Shown here: one piece after another, positions 8,761 to 17,782 of the stretch
Layout: every line of letters begins with the position of its first letter
How positions within the stretch are numbered: position 1 is the first letter of the stretch
Source: Polaribacter sp. MED152
Lineage (GTDB): Bacteria; Bacteroidota; Bacteroidia; Flavobacteriales; Flavobacteriaceae
Assembly (NCBI RefSeq): GCF_000152945.2
Contig: NC_020830.1
Coordinates: 1,116,001-1,180,000, forward strand
Direction: 5' to 3'
DNA: 64,000 bases
Made by a program: the position numbers and the translations under genes
Notes under the pieces: generated by a model
What the model saw: the letters and a program-made list of their open reading frames with translations, nothing else
The model's database searches: none
Told to the model about the DNA's origin: nothing

Positions 8761-9588
8761 TTATCTTAAATTAAACTTCTGCTGTAAAGCTTTTAACTTG
8801 TCTTCATCAGACATAGTGTCTTTTGGTGCAGACATTCTTTCTTTTATTTGTTTTAATACCTTTTTGGTATATAGAGGAAAATCTGCATTTTGAATCCAAT
8901 TATTGTACCCAGGATTTTCTGTCAACACCTCTTCTACTGTTCTTCCTTTATATTTTCCGAAAGAAAAAATCTCTTGATTCTCATCATTAAACAGAATAAA
9001 ACCTGCAAAATCGGCTCTTTTTCCATGTGTTGAAAACTCACTTAGAGCATCTACAGAATTGCCTATATCATCGTATTTTTCCACTTGTGCCAACAGAATT
9101 TCGTAGGTAGCATTGGTATCTGCTTCTGCACCATGAGCACCTTCTAATTCTTTACCACAATAAAACTGATAACCAGCACTTAGAGTTCTTTGTTCTTTTT
9201 TATGAAAAATTACTTGAACATCTATGGCCTTTCTGTTTTGCATATCAAAATCGATTCCTGCACGCATTAATTCTTCTGCTAGCAAAGGAATGTCGAATCT
9301 GTTTGAATTAAAACCAGCCAAATCACAACCAGCAATCATTTCACTAACCTTACCAGCTAACTCTTTAAACGTTGGTTCTGTAACTACTTTTTCATTCGTA
9401 ATACCATGAACGTCTGTTGCGCCTTGAGGTATTTCTATCTCTGGATTGACAAGCCATGTTTTACTTTCTTTATTTCCATTTGGAAACACTTTTAGAATTG
9501 AAATTTCTACAATTCTATCTGTGGCAATATTTACGCCTGTTGTTTCTAAATCGAAAAATACAATAGGTTTGGTTAAGTTTAAATTCAT
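8761..9588 (-). CDS. 3'-5' exonuclease, DnaQ-like DEDD family, with ExoX-like C-terminal domain
   Basis: A 275-aa exonuclease. Exo I is FFDLETTGVN at about residues 11-20 (catalytic Asp and Glu), Exo II lies in AGCDLAGFNSNRFDIPLL near 88-105, and Exo III in GAHGAEADTNATYEIL near 148-163, where the His places it in the DEDDh class. The C-terminal segment ENQEIFSFGKYKGRTVEEV followed by PGYNNWI is the small FGKY...G domain found in ExoX-like and DUF3820 proteins, probably involved in nucleic-acid binding. It may be a stand-alone repair or degradation nuclease rather than the replicative epsilon subunit. The upstream neighbour is PPK2 with a 55-base gap. Confidence 0.88.
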   Translation of the reverse strand: MNLNLTKPIVFFDLETTGVNIATDRIVEISILKVFPNGNKESKTWLVNPEIEIPQGATDVHGITNEKVVTEPTFKELAGKVSEMIAGCDLAGFNSNRFDIPLLAEELMRAGIDFDMQNRKAIDVQVIFHKKEQRTLSAGYQFYCGKELEGAHGAEADTNATYEILLAQVEKYDDIGNSVDALSEFSTHGKRADFAGFILFNDENQEIFSFGKYKGRTVEEVLTENPGYNNWIQNADFPLYTKKVLKQIKERMSAPKDTMSDEDKLKALQQKFNLR

Positions 9589-9643
9589 ATGTAGGTTTGG
9601 TTAATTCTTAAATATTTATTTAAAAATTATCGTTTTAATGTTC

Positions 9644-10498
9644 TTATTCTTTATTTAATTCCGCTTTAAAACTATCTAACTTTTCTACTAATTTACTAGA
9701 CAATTTAGGCGCTTTAAAATTACATTTCTCCATTTCTTTTAGTAATATTTCTGCAAAAATTAAACGAGCAGTTGGTTTATCATCTGCAGGAATTACAAAC
9801 CAAGGTGCTTCTTCTTTAGAAGTGTTGTTTAAAACAGCTTCGTAGCAAGTTTGATATTCATCCCACAATTTGCGTTCTTTTAAATCACTAGGAGAAAATT
9901 TCCAGTTTTTCTCTGGTAAATTTAGCCTTCTCAATAGTCGGTTTTTTTGTTCATCCTTAGAAAGATTCAAGAAAAACTTTAAAACTTTTGTTCCGTTTTT
10001 TACCAAATGATTTTCAAATTGATTTATTCTGTGCATTCTATCTAAATAGAAATCATCATCTAAATCATCAATACTGCTTACAGATGGAATGTTTTCTGAA
10101 AAAATATATTCTGGATGTACCCTAGTTACCAAAACATTTTCATAGTGTGTTCTATTAAAAACACCAATTTTACCTTTTTCTGGCAGCGCTATGTAATGTC
10201 TCCATAAAAAATCGTGCTTTAGCTCTTGTTCTGTAGGAACTTTAAAACTATGCACTTCTACACCTCTTGCATTAACATCTTTAAATACTTCTCTTATTAA
10301 ACTGTCTTTACCTGAAGTATCCATGCCCTGTAAACAAATTAGAAAGCCAAATTTGCCTTCTGCATACATGGTATCTTGCAATTCTGATATTTTTTTACGA
10401 AGCTTTTTTAAACTTTTTTTAGCATCAGTTATTACTTCTTTCGTTTCAAACTGATTTAGTTTAACAGTATTTTTTACTTTATATTTTTCTAGTTGCAT
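9644..10498 (-). CDS. Polyphosphate kinase 2 family protein
   Basis: A 284-aa P-loop kinase of the PPK2 family, which transfers phosphate between polyphosphate and nucleotides. Walker A is LQGMDTSGKDSLI near residues 57-69, with the family's Asp inside the loop. The lid and Walker B region includes FNRTHYENVLVTRVHPE near 118-134, and the C-terminal part has the conserved WKFSPSDLKERKLWDEY segment. It is a single-domain form. Whether it favours AMP, ADP or GDP cannot be read with certainty. It is the first gene of the (-) run 10498-5309 and is transcribed divergently from the lipoprotein gene at 10660. Confidence 0.92.
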   Translation of the reverse strand: MQLEKYKVKNTVKLNQFETKEVITDAKKSLKKLRKKISELQDTMYAEGKFGFLICLQGMDTSGKDSLIREVFKDVNARGVEVHSFKVPTEQELKHDFLWRHYIALPEKGKIGVFNRTHYENVLVTRVHPEYIFSENIPSVSSIDDLDDDFYLDRMHRINQFENHLVKNGTKVLKFFLNLSKDEQKNRLLRRLNLPEKNWKFSPSDLKERKLWDEYQTCYEAVLNNTSKEEAPWFVIPADDKPTARLIFAEILLKEMEKCNFKAPKLSSKLVEKLDSFKAELNKE

Positions 10499-10659
10499 TC
10501 GTAAATAAATTATTCTTTAAATATAAATAAATTAGTACTTCTAACCTCGTTTTTAGCAGATGGTTTTTAGGAAAAAGTCTTAATTTTTTCTTAATAAATT
10601 ATCTCTAAAAATAACTAACTTTACAATCTTGATAACAAATTGATTAAAAAGTTTTTCTA

Positions 10660-11613
10660 ATGAGATACCTTTCTATTTTTATTGTTTTAATGCTTTTTTC
10701 ATGTGAAAGTGAAATTAGAGAAAAAGAGGTAATTAGTGTTGCAGGTAAAAATTTAAGGGCCATAAACCATACTTACTATAATTATTTGTACGATAATGAA
10801 CCAGCCACAAGGACATATACTTCTAATTTAACCATAAGTGATGATAGAATTGTTGCTGTAAACAATACTGTGTTTCATTATTTTAATGATGATCCTACAA
10901 AAAACTACATATACACTACTAATTTAAATTACGTTTACAATTCTTTTAACCTAGTAACTGAAGTACAAACGGAAAGTTTTTCTGATTTAAATGCAAACGT
11001 AAAAATTGTAAATACTTATAATTTTCTTTACAATGCTAATAATGAAGTTATTGAAATAAATTATAGAAATAGTTTTGGAGATGTGCTAACCAAATACGTA
11101 TTTAATTATGTAAATGATGCAATTAACAAACGAGTTGAATATTATGACAGTTTTGGTTTGGTATATTACAATGAAATAGAATTATTAAAAGATAATACTG
11201 GTAAAATTTACAAACAATCTTCTAAAGGGCCAATATTAACAACTACCAACATTGACGCACTTTCTGAAGTTGTTCAAGAAGCAATTTTTGACAGTTCTAA
11301 TAACCTAGAAAGCCTTTCTATTAATGGTGAAATTTATAGTGATTTTGCTTACAGAAATAATGAAATTCCTGATTTTTTAAAAAATATAAATCTACCTTTT
11401 TTAGATGCTTTTCCTCATCATATTTTAATGAGTGATTTTAGCCAAATTGTGGCTACCAACAATACTTATTTTGTTCATGCTGAATTGGCCAAAGATGCTT
11501 CGTCTTTTGATAAGCAGTACAAGTATACCTTTAGTTTAGAAGAATACCCTTTAACTGTTGAAGTAACATCAAATAATATAACTATTGCTGAAACTGTTTA
11601 CACTTACAACTAA
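10660..11613 (+). CDS. Lipoprotein of unknown function
   Basis: A 317-aa predicted lipoprotein: MRYLSIFIVLMLFSCESE has a short hydrophobic core and an FSC lipobox with Cys at about residue 15. The mature part is rich in Asn, Tyr and Thr with recurring short strand-like units such as TYNFLYNANNEVIEINYRN and YVFNYVNDAINKRVEYYDS. These resemble the YD-repeat-like beta segments of several Bacteroidota DUFs, but no named family is recognised with confidence. The gene is isolated, with a 161-base divergent gap upstream. Its stop codon overlaps that of the convergent GH13_18 gene by three bases, so read-through in either direction would give antisense RNA. Confidence 0.65.
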   Translation: MRYLSIFIVLMLFSCESEIREKEVISVAGKNLRAINHTYYNYLYDNEPATRTYTSNLTISDDRIVAVNNTVFHYFNDDPTKNYIYTTNLNYVYNSFNLVTEVQTESFSDLNANVKIVNTYNFLYNANNEVIEINYRNSFGDVLTKYVFNYVNDAINKRVEYYDSFGLVYYNEIELLKDNTGKIYKQSSKGPILTTTNIDALSEVVQEAIFDSSNNLESLSINGEIYSDFAYRNNEIPDFLKNINLPFLDAFPHHILMSDFSQIVATNNTYFVHAELAKDASSFDKQYKYTFSLEEYPLTVEVTSNNITIAETVYTYN

Positions 11614-13340
11614 ATAATAGATGTTATAAGCCCTTCTTTATCATTATGATTTACCCTTAACTCTAAAGTATTTAGATTTATATATAGAGAGGCTTTTTCG
11701 TTTGCTAAAGACCAAGTAATATCTATTACATCATCACTTTTTGAATTTATATTTATTGTTCCTGAAAATACGTTAGATGTATTTCTAAATCGAATTAGGT
11801 CTAGTTGTTTTAAAACGACCTCTTTTTGCAAACCTATGTTGATTTGATCTAAGGATAAGTTAGTTCTATTAATTTCTTTATGACCTCCACTTCCTGCTTT
11901 GTCTGCAGCTTCATAATCATTTTTACCTGCAAATAAATCTAAATACCAAACTTGAGGAATTCCAGGCATAAACATTTGAATTGCTCTTGCAATTAAAAGC
12001 TTAGTTTCATCTTCATTTAAAGCACTAAAATAAGTAGCATTTACTTGATAATAAGATATTTTATTGCCTTCTGCATCATATAAATTTTTAACCCTACCTC
12101 CTCTATTTAATATGGTTGTCATTACATTCTCAATTTCCTCATCTTTTAAAAGTCCTTGGTTATAATCACCTTCAACCTCTTTACCTTTTAAGTCTAAAAC
12201 TGGTATTCCATCATGACAACCTAGCATATTCACAGTTTTATAGTTTTTGTCAATAATTTCATGAATCCATTTAAATAAGGCTCTATTATTCTTAGATTCT
12301 ATGGTATGAATGGTTAAACCTGGCAGGAAAAAATCGTAGATAAAGTAACCTTCTTTTGCTACTTCTTCATGCAATTTTACCCCATATTCTGCATGAATTT
12401 CAGGCAATAACATTAAGTTATAATCATCTGCAATAGTTTTAATTTTACGTAAATAATTCCAAGTTCCTGGCTTATTAAAAAAGTTAGTTTCACCTACTTG
12501 TTTGTGTAAATACGCAAAAGCATCTAATCTTAAAATTTTTCCTCCAAAGTTGCTTACCTTTTTCAGAGTTTCTTGATAAAACTCCCAAACTAAATCAGAT
12601 TTTGCATTTACATCCATCTGACCTAAAAAGGTCGAATTCATATAAACATGATGTAAAAGTTCTTGTTTAAAGTTATCGAAAGAACCAAAGTTTATGGTCT
12701 CTAGATTCTCTCCATCCTCAATTGCTTGATTAATATCATTCAACAATTGATCTACTTTAACATTACTTTCTTGAACTATGTTTTCGAGATCTTTTAGTTT
12801 GATAGGATTTGGAGTAATTTTTTGATAAAAGGTATTCCAATAAGGTTTTAGAGATCCATCAGGAAATGGAACTTGCAAAACTGGTAAGCCAGATTTTCGC
12901 ATAAAAAGCTTATCTAAATATTCCTTATCTGGAATCATGATTCCATTTTCATCTAAAGACCCTTTACCTTCCCAAAAGGTATTCCAATTGATAAAAAAAT
13001 CTTTGTATTTAGAAGCTTCACCTTTTTCAATTAAATCTTTAAATTGAGGTGATGCAACTGATAAATGATTTAGAACTATGTCGAATTTTAATTCGATATT
13101 TAATTGCTTTAAGTCAACTAAATCTTCTTGAGAAACCAATTCATCATTTAAATTATAATCGATGATAGAGAACCCTCTATCTAAATCGCTATTAAAAAAA
13201 GTAGGCAGCACATAGAATAAAGAAAAAACATCTTTAAACTCTGGTCTTTGAAAAAGTTTTACGATATCACTAAGTTTAGTACCTATACTATCTGGATATG
13301 CATTAAACATTACTCCATTAGAAATTGCTTGATCTTTCAT
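11610..13340 (-). CDS. GH13 subfamily 18-like sugar phosphorylase (sucrose phosphorylase family)
   Basis: A 576-aa cytoplasmic (no signal peptide) alpha-amylase-superfamily enzyme. The early VMFNAYPDSIGTKLSDI and the words ILRLDAFAYLHK (nucleophile Asp), LLPEIHAEYG (acid/base Glu) and LGCHDGIPVLDLKG (stabilising Asp) follow the GH13_18 pattern of sucrose, glucosylglycerate and related phosphorylases, which convert an alpha-glucoside plus phosphate to glucose-1-phosphate. It is longer than classical sucrose phosphorylases (about 480-505 aa), so a glucosylglycerate- or glucosylglycerol-type substrate is also possible. A PfkB kinase lies 7 bases upstream; if that is a fructokinase, sucrose is the simplest substrate. 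Confidence 0.82.
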   Translation of the reverse strand: MKDQAISNGVMFNAYPDSIGTKLSDIVKLFQRPEFKDVFSLFYVLPTFFNSDLDRGFSIIDYNLNDELVSQEDLVDLKQLNIELKFDIVLNHLSVASPQFKDLIEKGEASKYKDFFINWNTFWEGKGSLDENGIMIPDKEYLDKLFMRKSGLPVLQVPFPDGSLKPYWNTFYQKITPNPIKLKDLENIVQESNVKVDQLLNDINQAIEDGENLETINFGSFDNFKQELLHHVYMNSTFLGQMDVNAKSDLVWEFYQETLKKVSNFGGKILRLDAFAYLHKQVGETNFFNKPGTWNYLRKIKTIADDYNLMLLPEIHAEYGVKLHEEVAKEGYFIYDFFLPGLTIHTIESKNNRALFKWIHEIIDKNYKTVNMLGCHDGIPVLDLKGKEVEGDYNQGLLKDEEIENVMTTILNRGGRVKNLYDAEGNKISYYQVNATYFSALNEDETKLLIARAIQMFMPGIPQVWYLDLFAGKNDYEAADKAGSGGHKEINRTNLSLDQINIGLQKEVVLKQLDLIRFRNTSNVFSGTININSKSDDVIDITWSLANEKASLYINLNTLELRVNHNDKEGLITSII

Positions 13341-13347
13341 ACAATAA

Positions 13348-14268
13348 TTATTCTTTCAAATTAATTTCTTCTGGCAATCTGCCAACATTCTGAAGTTTTA
13401 AAGCTGCCAAATTTAGTGCGATTTTCAGGCATTTTTCGATATCCATTTTTTGAATATATGCATACAAAAATCCAGACCAGAAAGCATCTCCTGCACCTGT
13501 TGCATCTAATACTTTATCAATCTTTACAGCTGGCATTTCTATAATTTCCTTATCTCTTTGAGAAAGTTTTACGCCTTTACTACCTAAGGTTAAACAAATT
13601 AAATCTACACCAGCATTATGAAAATAGGTGAAGATTTCATCATGTGGCAGTATTTCTCCAAAGAATCTGCGCATATCATCTTCACTAATTTTTAGTAAGG
13701 GTTTATACTTGCAATAAGCTTGTATTATGTTTACAGCCTCCTCTTTATTATCCCATAATTTATTGGCAAAGTTTAAATCGATACTTAATTTACATCCTAA
13801 TCTATAAGCTTCTTCTGCTTTAGCAATGATTGTAGTTTGCGCTGGTTTTTTACTTAATGCAAAACAAGTTGTGTGAAAAACTTTAGCCGATTTTAATGCC
13901 TCTGTGCTAATTTGCGATTCTGTTATAACACAATCTGCTTCTCTAAACGGTATAAAATCTGGAGTTCCAGAAGTTCTAGACACAAAAATAACAGATGTAG
14001 GCTTGTCTTTTATAACTTGAACATAATCTGTTTTAACATTAGCCGCATTTAATTTATCTAAAACGTAATCTCCAAAACCATCTTTACCAACTGTAGAAAT
14101 GAGGAAGGTATTTAAACCTAACCTAGCAGTGTTCATAGCAACGTTTGTGGGTGAACCTCCAAGATACCTATGGTAATCTTTGGTTTCGTTAATCTTCTTT
14201 TCAGATTGATGCCCAATAAAATCGATTAGCACCTCTCCTACACATAAAATATCAATAGACTTAGACAA
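13348..14268 (-). CDS. PfkB-family carbohydrate kinase, probably fructokinase
   Basis: A 306-aa ribokinase/PfkB-fold kinase. The N-terminal signature YLGGSPTNVAMNTARLG (about residues 34-50) and the C-terminal ATP and catalytic-base signature DATGAGDAFWSGFLYAY (about 257-273, catalytic Asp in GAGD) are intact. It is cytoplasmic. Operon position, directly before a GH13_18 phosphorylase-like gene and divergent from a Na+ symporter and alpha-glucosidase, favours fructose released from sucrose as substrate; gluconate- or inosose-type sugars cannot be excluded. Start choice: ATG at 14268 places the GEVLIDF strand at the expected distance from the N-terminus. Confidence 0.87.
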   Translation of the reverse strand: MSKSIDILCVGEVLIDFIGHQSEKKINETKDYHRYLGGSPTNVAMNTARLGLNTFLISTVGKDGFGDYVLDKLNAANVKTDYVQVIKDKPTSVIFVSRTSGTPDFIPFREADCVITESQISTEALKSAKVFHTTCFALSKKPAQTTIIAKAEEAYRLGCKLSIDLNFANKLWDNKEEAVNIIQAYCKYKPLLKISEDDMRRFFGEILPHDEIFTYFHNAGVDLICLTLGSKGVKLSQRDKEIIEMPAVKIDKVLDATGAGDAFWSGFLYAYIQKMDIEKCLKIALNLAALKLQNVGRLPEEINLKE

Positions 14269-14351
14269 AATAATACGTATTTAGTTTCGTCTAAAACTAC
14301 AATACATTATTATTTATGAGATAATGTTCTGAAAATAATTAACGTTTAACC

Positions 14352-14371
14352 TTACGAAATGGTTTTCGTAA
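14352..14371. promoter_or_regulatory. 20-bp palindrome in divergent promoter region (candidate operator)
   Basis: TTACGAAA-TGGT-TTTCGTAA is a perfect 8-bp inverted repeat with a 4-base spacer. It lies in the 188-base gap between the divergent kinase/GH13_18 and SSS/alpha-glucosidase operons. Symmetric CG-containing sites of this size are typical of LacI-family operators. It differs from the element found at 26667 and 43412, so it may bind a different regulator. Confidence 0.5.
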
Positions 14372-14456
14372 ATGTAAAAATCAAGTATTTTTTGAAATAA
14401 AATATTAAATGGTATTTTTTTCTATCTTGTAATTCTAATCAACTAAATTATATTGA

Positions 14457-16106
14457 ATGTTATCAATAATTACTTTTATTGGCTTTACAGCCCTGGTTGC
14501 TTTTATAGCCTGGTATGCTACAAGAAAAACAGATGAAACCACTGCAGATGGTTACTATTTAGCAGGCAGAAGTTTAGGTGCAATTACAATAGCAGGCTCA
14601 TTATTACTAACCAATTTATCTGCAGAACAAATAGTTGGTTTAAATGGTGCTGCTTTTAAAGAAGGATTAATGGTTATGGCTTGGGAAACTTTGGCAGCTA
14701 TTGCAATAATTTTTGCAGCCATTTTTCTACTACCAAAATACATGAAGTCTGGTATTACCACTATTCCAGAGTTTATTGAAACAAGATTTGACAAGCAAAC
14801 TAAGGGCCTTTTATCTCTTTTATTTTTAATTGCCTATGCTATAGTATTGTTACCTACTATTTTATATTCAGGGTCTATTGCTTTTAGTACTATGTTTGAT
14901 TTACCTGCAGTTTTTGGTATTTCTGAGTGGAGTGTAATTTGGGTTTGTGTATGGAGTATAGGAATAATCGGAATTTTTTACGCCATTTATGGAGGTTTGA
15001 AAGCAGTTGCTGTTTCAGATTTGATAAATGCAATAGGACTTTTAGTTGGTGGACTCTTAATACCCGTTTTTGGATTATTATTAGTTGGTGATGGCAGTAT
15101 TGCTGATGGATTAGAAATGTTATGGAATAGCAATCCTGAGAAATTTAATATGGAAGGTGCTGTAGATTCTTCTATACCTTTTGGCACGCTATTTACAGGT
15201 ATGATGTTGGCTCAAATTTATTATTGGGGAACAAACCAATCTATTTTACAGCGTGTTTTTGCTGCCAAAAGTTTAAAAGAAGGCCAAAAAGGAATGATGT
15301 TGGCTGCTTTAATAAAATTTGTAATTCCGATTATAGTAGTAGTTCCAGGTATTATTGCTTTCCATATTTTTGGAAATGAGTTGGGTAATCCAGATCAGGC
15401 TTATCCTGCATTAGTTAAAAAAGTATTACCCACTACTTTTGTTGGCTTTTTTGCAGCAGTATTATTTGGTGCAGTATTAAGTTCTTTTAATAGTTTATTA
15501 AATAGTAGTGCAACTTTATTCGGTTTTGACTTGTATAAAATGTACTTTAAAAAAGATGCAACAGAGCAAGAAACTGTAAAAGCAGGTAAACGATTTGGAC
15601 TTTTAGTAGCTGTAATTTCTATGACAATTGCACCCTTTATAGTGCATGCTCCAGATGGTTTATTTAGTTACATACAACAATCTTTAGGTAGTTTAAGTGT
15701 GCCAATTCTAGCTGTTGTAGTAGTTGGTGTTTTTTCTAAGAAAGTACCTGCTATTGGAGCTAAAATTGTTTTAACTATTGGTGTTGGTTTGTATTTAGTG
15801 AGCCTTTTAATCTTAGAACCATTATATAGAAATGCTGCTGTAGAAGAAGCTATGGCTCAAAATATTACAGATGCTGCCCAACTAAGCATTATTAAAGCAG
15901 AGGCTTACCCTCATTATTTGCATGTAATGGGCATTTTATTTGTTTTTAATGTGTTGGTAATGTTTGTATCTAGCAAAATTAAACCTAAAAAAGACGCTTA
16001 TATACCTAAAGTTACAGATTCTTTAGACGTAACTCCTTGGAGATATACCATTATTTTTGGAGTTATAATTGCAATTCTTGTTTTAGGAACTTACATCATT
16101 TTCTAA
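14457..16106 (+). CDS. Sodium:solute symporter (SSS family), probable sugar transporter
   Basis: A 549-aa inner-membrane symporter with roughly 13-14 hydrophobic helices. Family landmarks include the opening helix followed by TTADGYYLAGRSLGAITIAGSLLLTNLSAEQIVGLNG (residues about 28-64, the SSS substrate/Na+ region), IYGGLKAVAVSDLINA near 178-193 and VLFGAVLSSFNSLLNSSATLF near 335-355. These motifs resemble the SGLT-like sugar branch, so Na+-coupled uptake of a mono- or disaccharide is likely. It starts a two-gene operon with an alpha-glucosidase 10 bases downstream, which suggests an alpha-glucoside as cargo. A palindromic candidate operator lies about 85 bases upstream of the start. Confidence 0.87.
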   Translation: MLSIITFIGFTALVAFIAWYATRKTDETTADGYYLAGRSLGAITIAGSLLLTNLSAEQIVGLNGAAFKEGLMVMAWETLAAIAIIFAAIFLLPKYMKSGITTIPEFIETRFDKQTKGLLSLLFLIAYAIVLLPTILYSGSIAFSTMFDLPAVFGISEWSVIWVCVWSIGIIGIFYAIYGGLKAVAVSDLINAIGLLVGGLLIPVFGLLLVGDGSIADGLEMLWNSNPEKFNMEGAVDSSIPFGTLFTGMMLAQIYYWGTNQSILQRVFAAKSLKEGQKGMMLAALIKFVIPIIVVVPGIIAFHIFGNELGNPDQAYPALVKKVLPTTFVGFFAAVLFGAVLSSFNSLLNSSATLFGFDLYKMYFKKDATEQETVKAGKRFGLLVAVISMTIAPFIVHAPDGLFSYIQQSLGSLSVPILAVVVVGVFSKKVPAIGAKIVLTIGVGLYLVSLLILEPLYRNAAVEEAMAQNITDAAQLSIIKAEAYPHYLHVMGILFVFNVLVMFVSSKIKPKKDAYIPKVTDSLDVTPWRYTIIFGVIIAILVLGTYIIF

Positions 16107-16116
16107 ACTAAAAGTC

Positions 16117-17778
16117 ATGAAAAAAACTTGGTGGAAAGAAGGTATTGTTTATCAAATTTATCCTAGATCTTATAAAGACAATACAGGTAATGGTGTTGGA
16201 GATATTCTAGGAATAATAGAAAAGTTAGACTACATAAAATCTTTAGGTGTAGATATTATTTGGCTATGCCCTGTTTATGAATCTCCTAACGATGATAATG
16301 GTTATGACATTTCTGATTATAGAAATATTTCTGATGAGTTTGGAGGTAATGACGCCTTTGATAGTTTGCTAAAAGAAATGCATAAAAGAGATTTAAAACT
16401 AGTAATGGATCTAGTTTTAAACCATAGTTCTGATGAACATAAATGGTTTAAAGAATCTAGAAAATCTAAAGACAATCCTTATCGTGATTATTATTTTTGG
16501 CAAGAGGCTAAAAACGGCAAGGAACCAAATAATTGGAAATCCTTTTTCAGTGGCTCTGTTTGGCAAAAGGATGATATTACAGATGAATATTTTCTGCATC
16601 TATTCACTAAAAAACAACCCGATTTAAATTGGGAAAACCCCAAAGTTAGAAAAGAAATTCACAATATTGTTGAATTTTGGTGTAAGAAAGGAGTCGATGG
16701 TTTTAGAATGGATGTAATTTCTTTAATTTCTAAACAAACCGATTTTCCTGATAGTCATGTTCCAGATAATTATGGAGAAACAATTAAAACTTATTATGCA
16801 AATGGACCAAAAATTCATCAATATTTAAATGAACTAAACCAAAAAGTTTTGTCTAAATATGATATTATGACTGTTGGCGAAGGCCCAGGAATTGATTTAG
16901 AAACAGGGCTAGATTATGTTCATGAGGATAGAAATGAACTGAACATGATTTTTCACTTTGGTCATATGTTTATAGACAATGGTGTTGGTGGCAAATACGA
17001 TCCTATTGAGGTTTCATTACCAACATTTAAAAAAGTCTTTAATGACTGGGATGCTAAAATTTATCCTAAAGGTTGGGGTAGTATATTCTTAGGCAATCAT
17101 GATTTTTCTAGAATGGTTTCACGTTTTGGTAACACAGAAGAATATCATAATAAATCAGCTAAATTATTGGCGCTATTATTATTTACCATGAGAGGAACAG
17201 TATATGTTTATCAAGGTGATGAAATTGGCATGACAAACGTAGCTTATCCTGATATTAGTTATTACAATGATGTAGAAACCTTAAATAGCTACAAAGAGGC
17301 ATTGGCTAAAGGTAGAGACATGGATGCTTTTCTTAAATTAGTACATAGGCAAAGTAGAGATAATGCAAGAACTCCTATGCAATGGAATTCCTCTAAAAAC
17401 TCAGGATTTTCTGATGCTGAGCCTTGGTTAGAAGTCAATTCTAATTACAAACAAATCAATGTAGAAAATCAAGAGAAAGACAAAGATTCTATTTTACATT
17501 TTTATAGAAAAATGAGCGCATTTCGTAAAGCAAACAAAGTAATGGTTTATGGTGATTATGAGTGTTTGAATGAAGATGATACCAACCTCTATTTTTACAA
17601 AAGATATAATGATGAAGAAACTTACATTATACTATTAAACTTTAGTAATAAAAAACAACCTTTAGATTTCGCAAAATATGATTTAGCGAATACTGATCTT
17701 GCTTTATCTAATTATTCAGAAAATTTTGATGCCTTTTTACAACCTTGGGAGGCTCAAATTAGAAAATATAAATCTTAA
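16117..17778 (+). CDS. GH13 alpha-glucosidase (oligo-1,6-glucosidase type)
   Basis: A 553-aa cytoplasmic alpha-glucosidase. It begins KTWWKEGIVYQIYPRSYKD and shows the four GH13 blocks: DLVLNHSSDEHKWF (about 98-111), DGFRMDVISLIS with the nucleophile Asp (about 195-206), TVGEGPGID with acid/base Glu (about 252-260) and LGNHDFSRM with the stabilising Asp (about 328-336). The layout fits the oligo-1,6-glucosidase/alpha-glucosidase subfamilies, which release glucose from short alpha-glucosides. It is co-transcribed with the SSS symporter upstream. Its 3' end meets the convergent MFS gene with only four bases between stops, and no terminator is visible there. Confidence 0.92.
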   Translation: MKKTWWKEGIVYQIYPRSYKDNTGNGVGDILGIIEKLDYIKSLGVDIIWLCPVYESPNDDNGYDISDYRNISDEFGGNDAFDSLLKEMHKRDLKLVMDLVLNHSSDEHKWFKESRKSKDNPYRDYYFWQEAKNGKEPNNWKSFFSGSVWQKDDITDEYFLHLFTKKQPDLNWENPKVRKEIHNIVEFWCKKGVDGFRMDVISLISKQTDFPDSHVPDNYGETIKTYYANGPKIHQYLNELNQKVLSKYDIMTVGEGPGIDLETGLDYVHEDRNELNMIFHFGHMFIDNGVGGKYDPIEVSLPTFKKVFNDWDAKIYPKGWGSIFLGNHDFSRMVSRFGNTEEYHNKSAKLLALLLFTMRGTVYVYQGDEIGMTNVAYPDISYYNDVETLNSYKEALAKGRDMDAFLKLVHRQSRDNARTPMQWNSSKNSGFSDAEPWLEVNSNYKQINVENQEKDKDSILHFYRKMSAFRKANKVMVYGDYECLNEDDTNLYFYKRYNDEETYIILLNFSNKKQPLDFAKYDLANTDLALSNYSENFDAFLQPWEAQIRKYKS

Positions 17779-17782
17779 GTAT

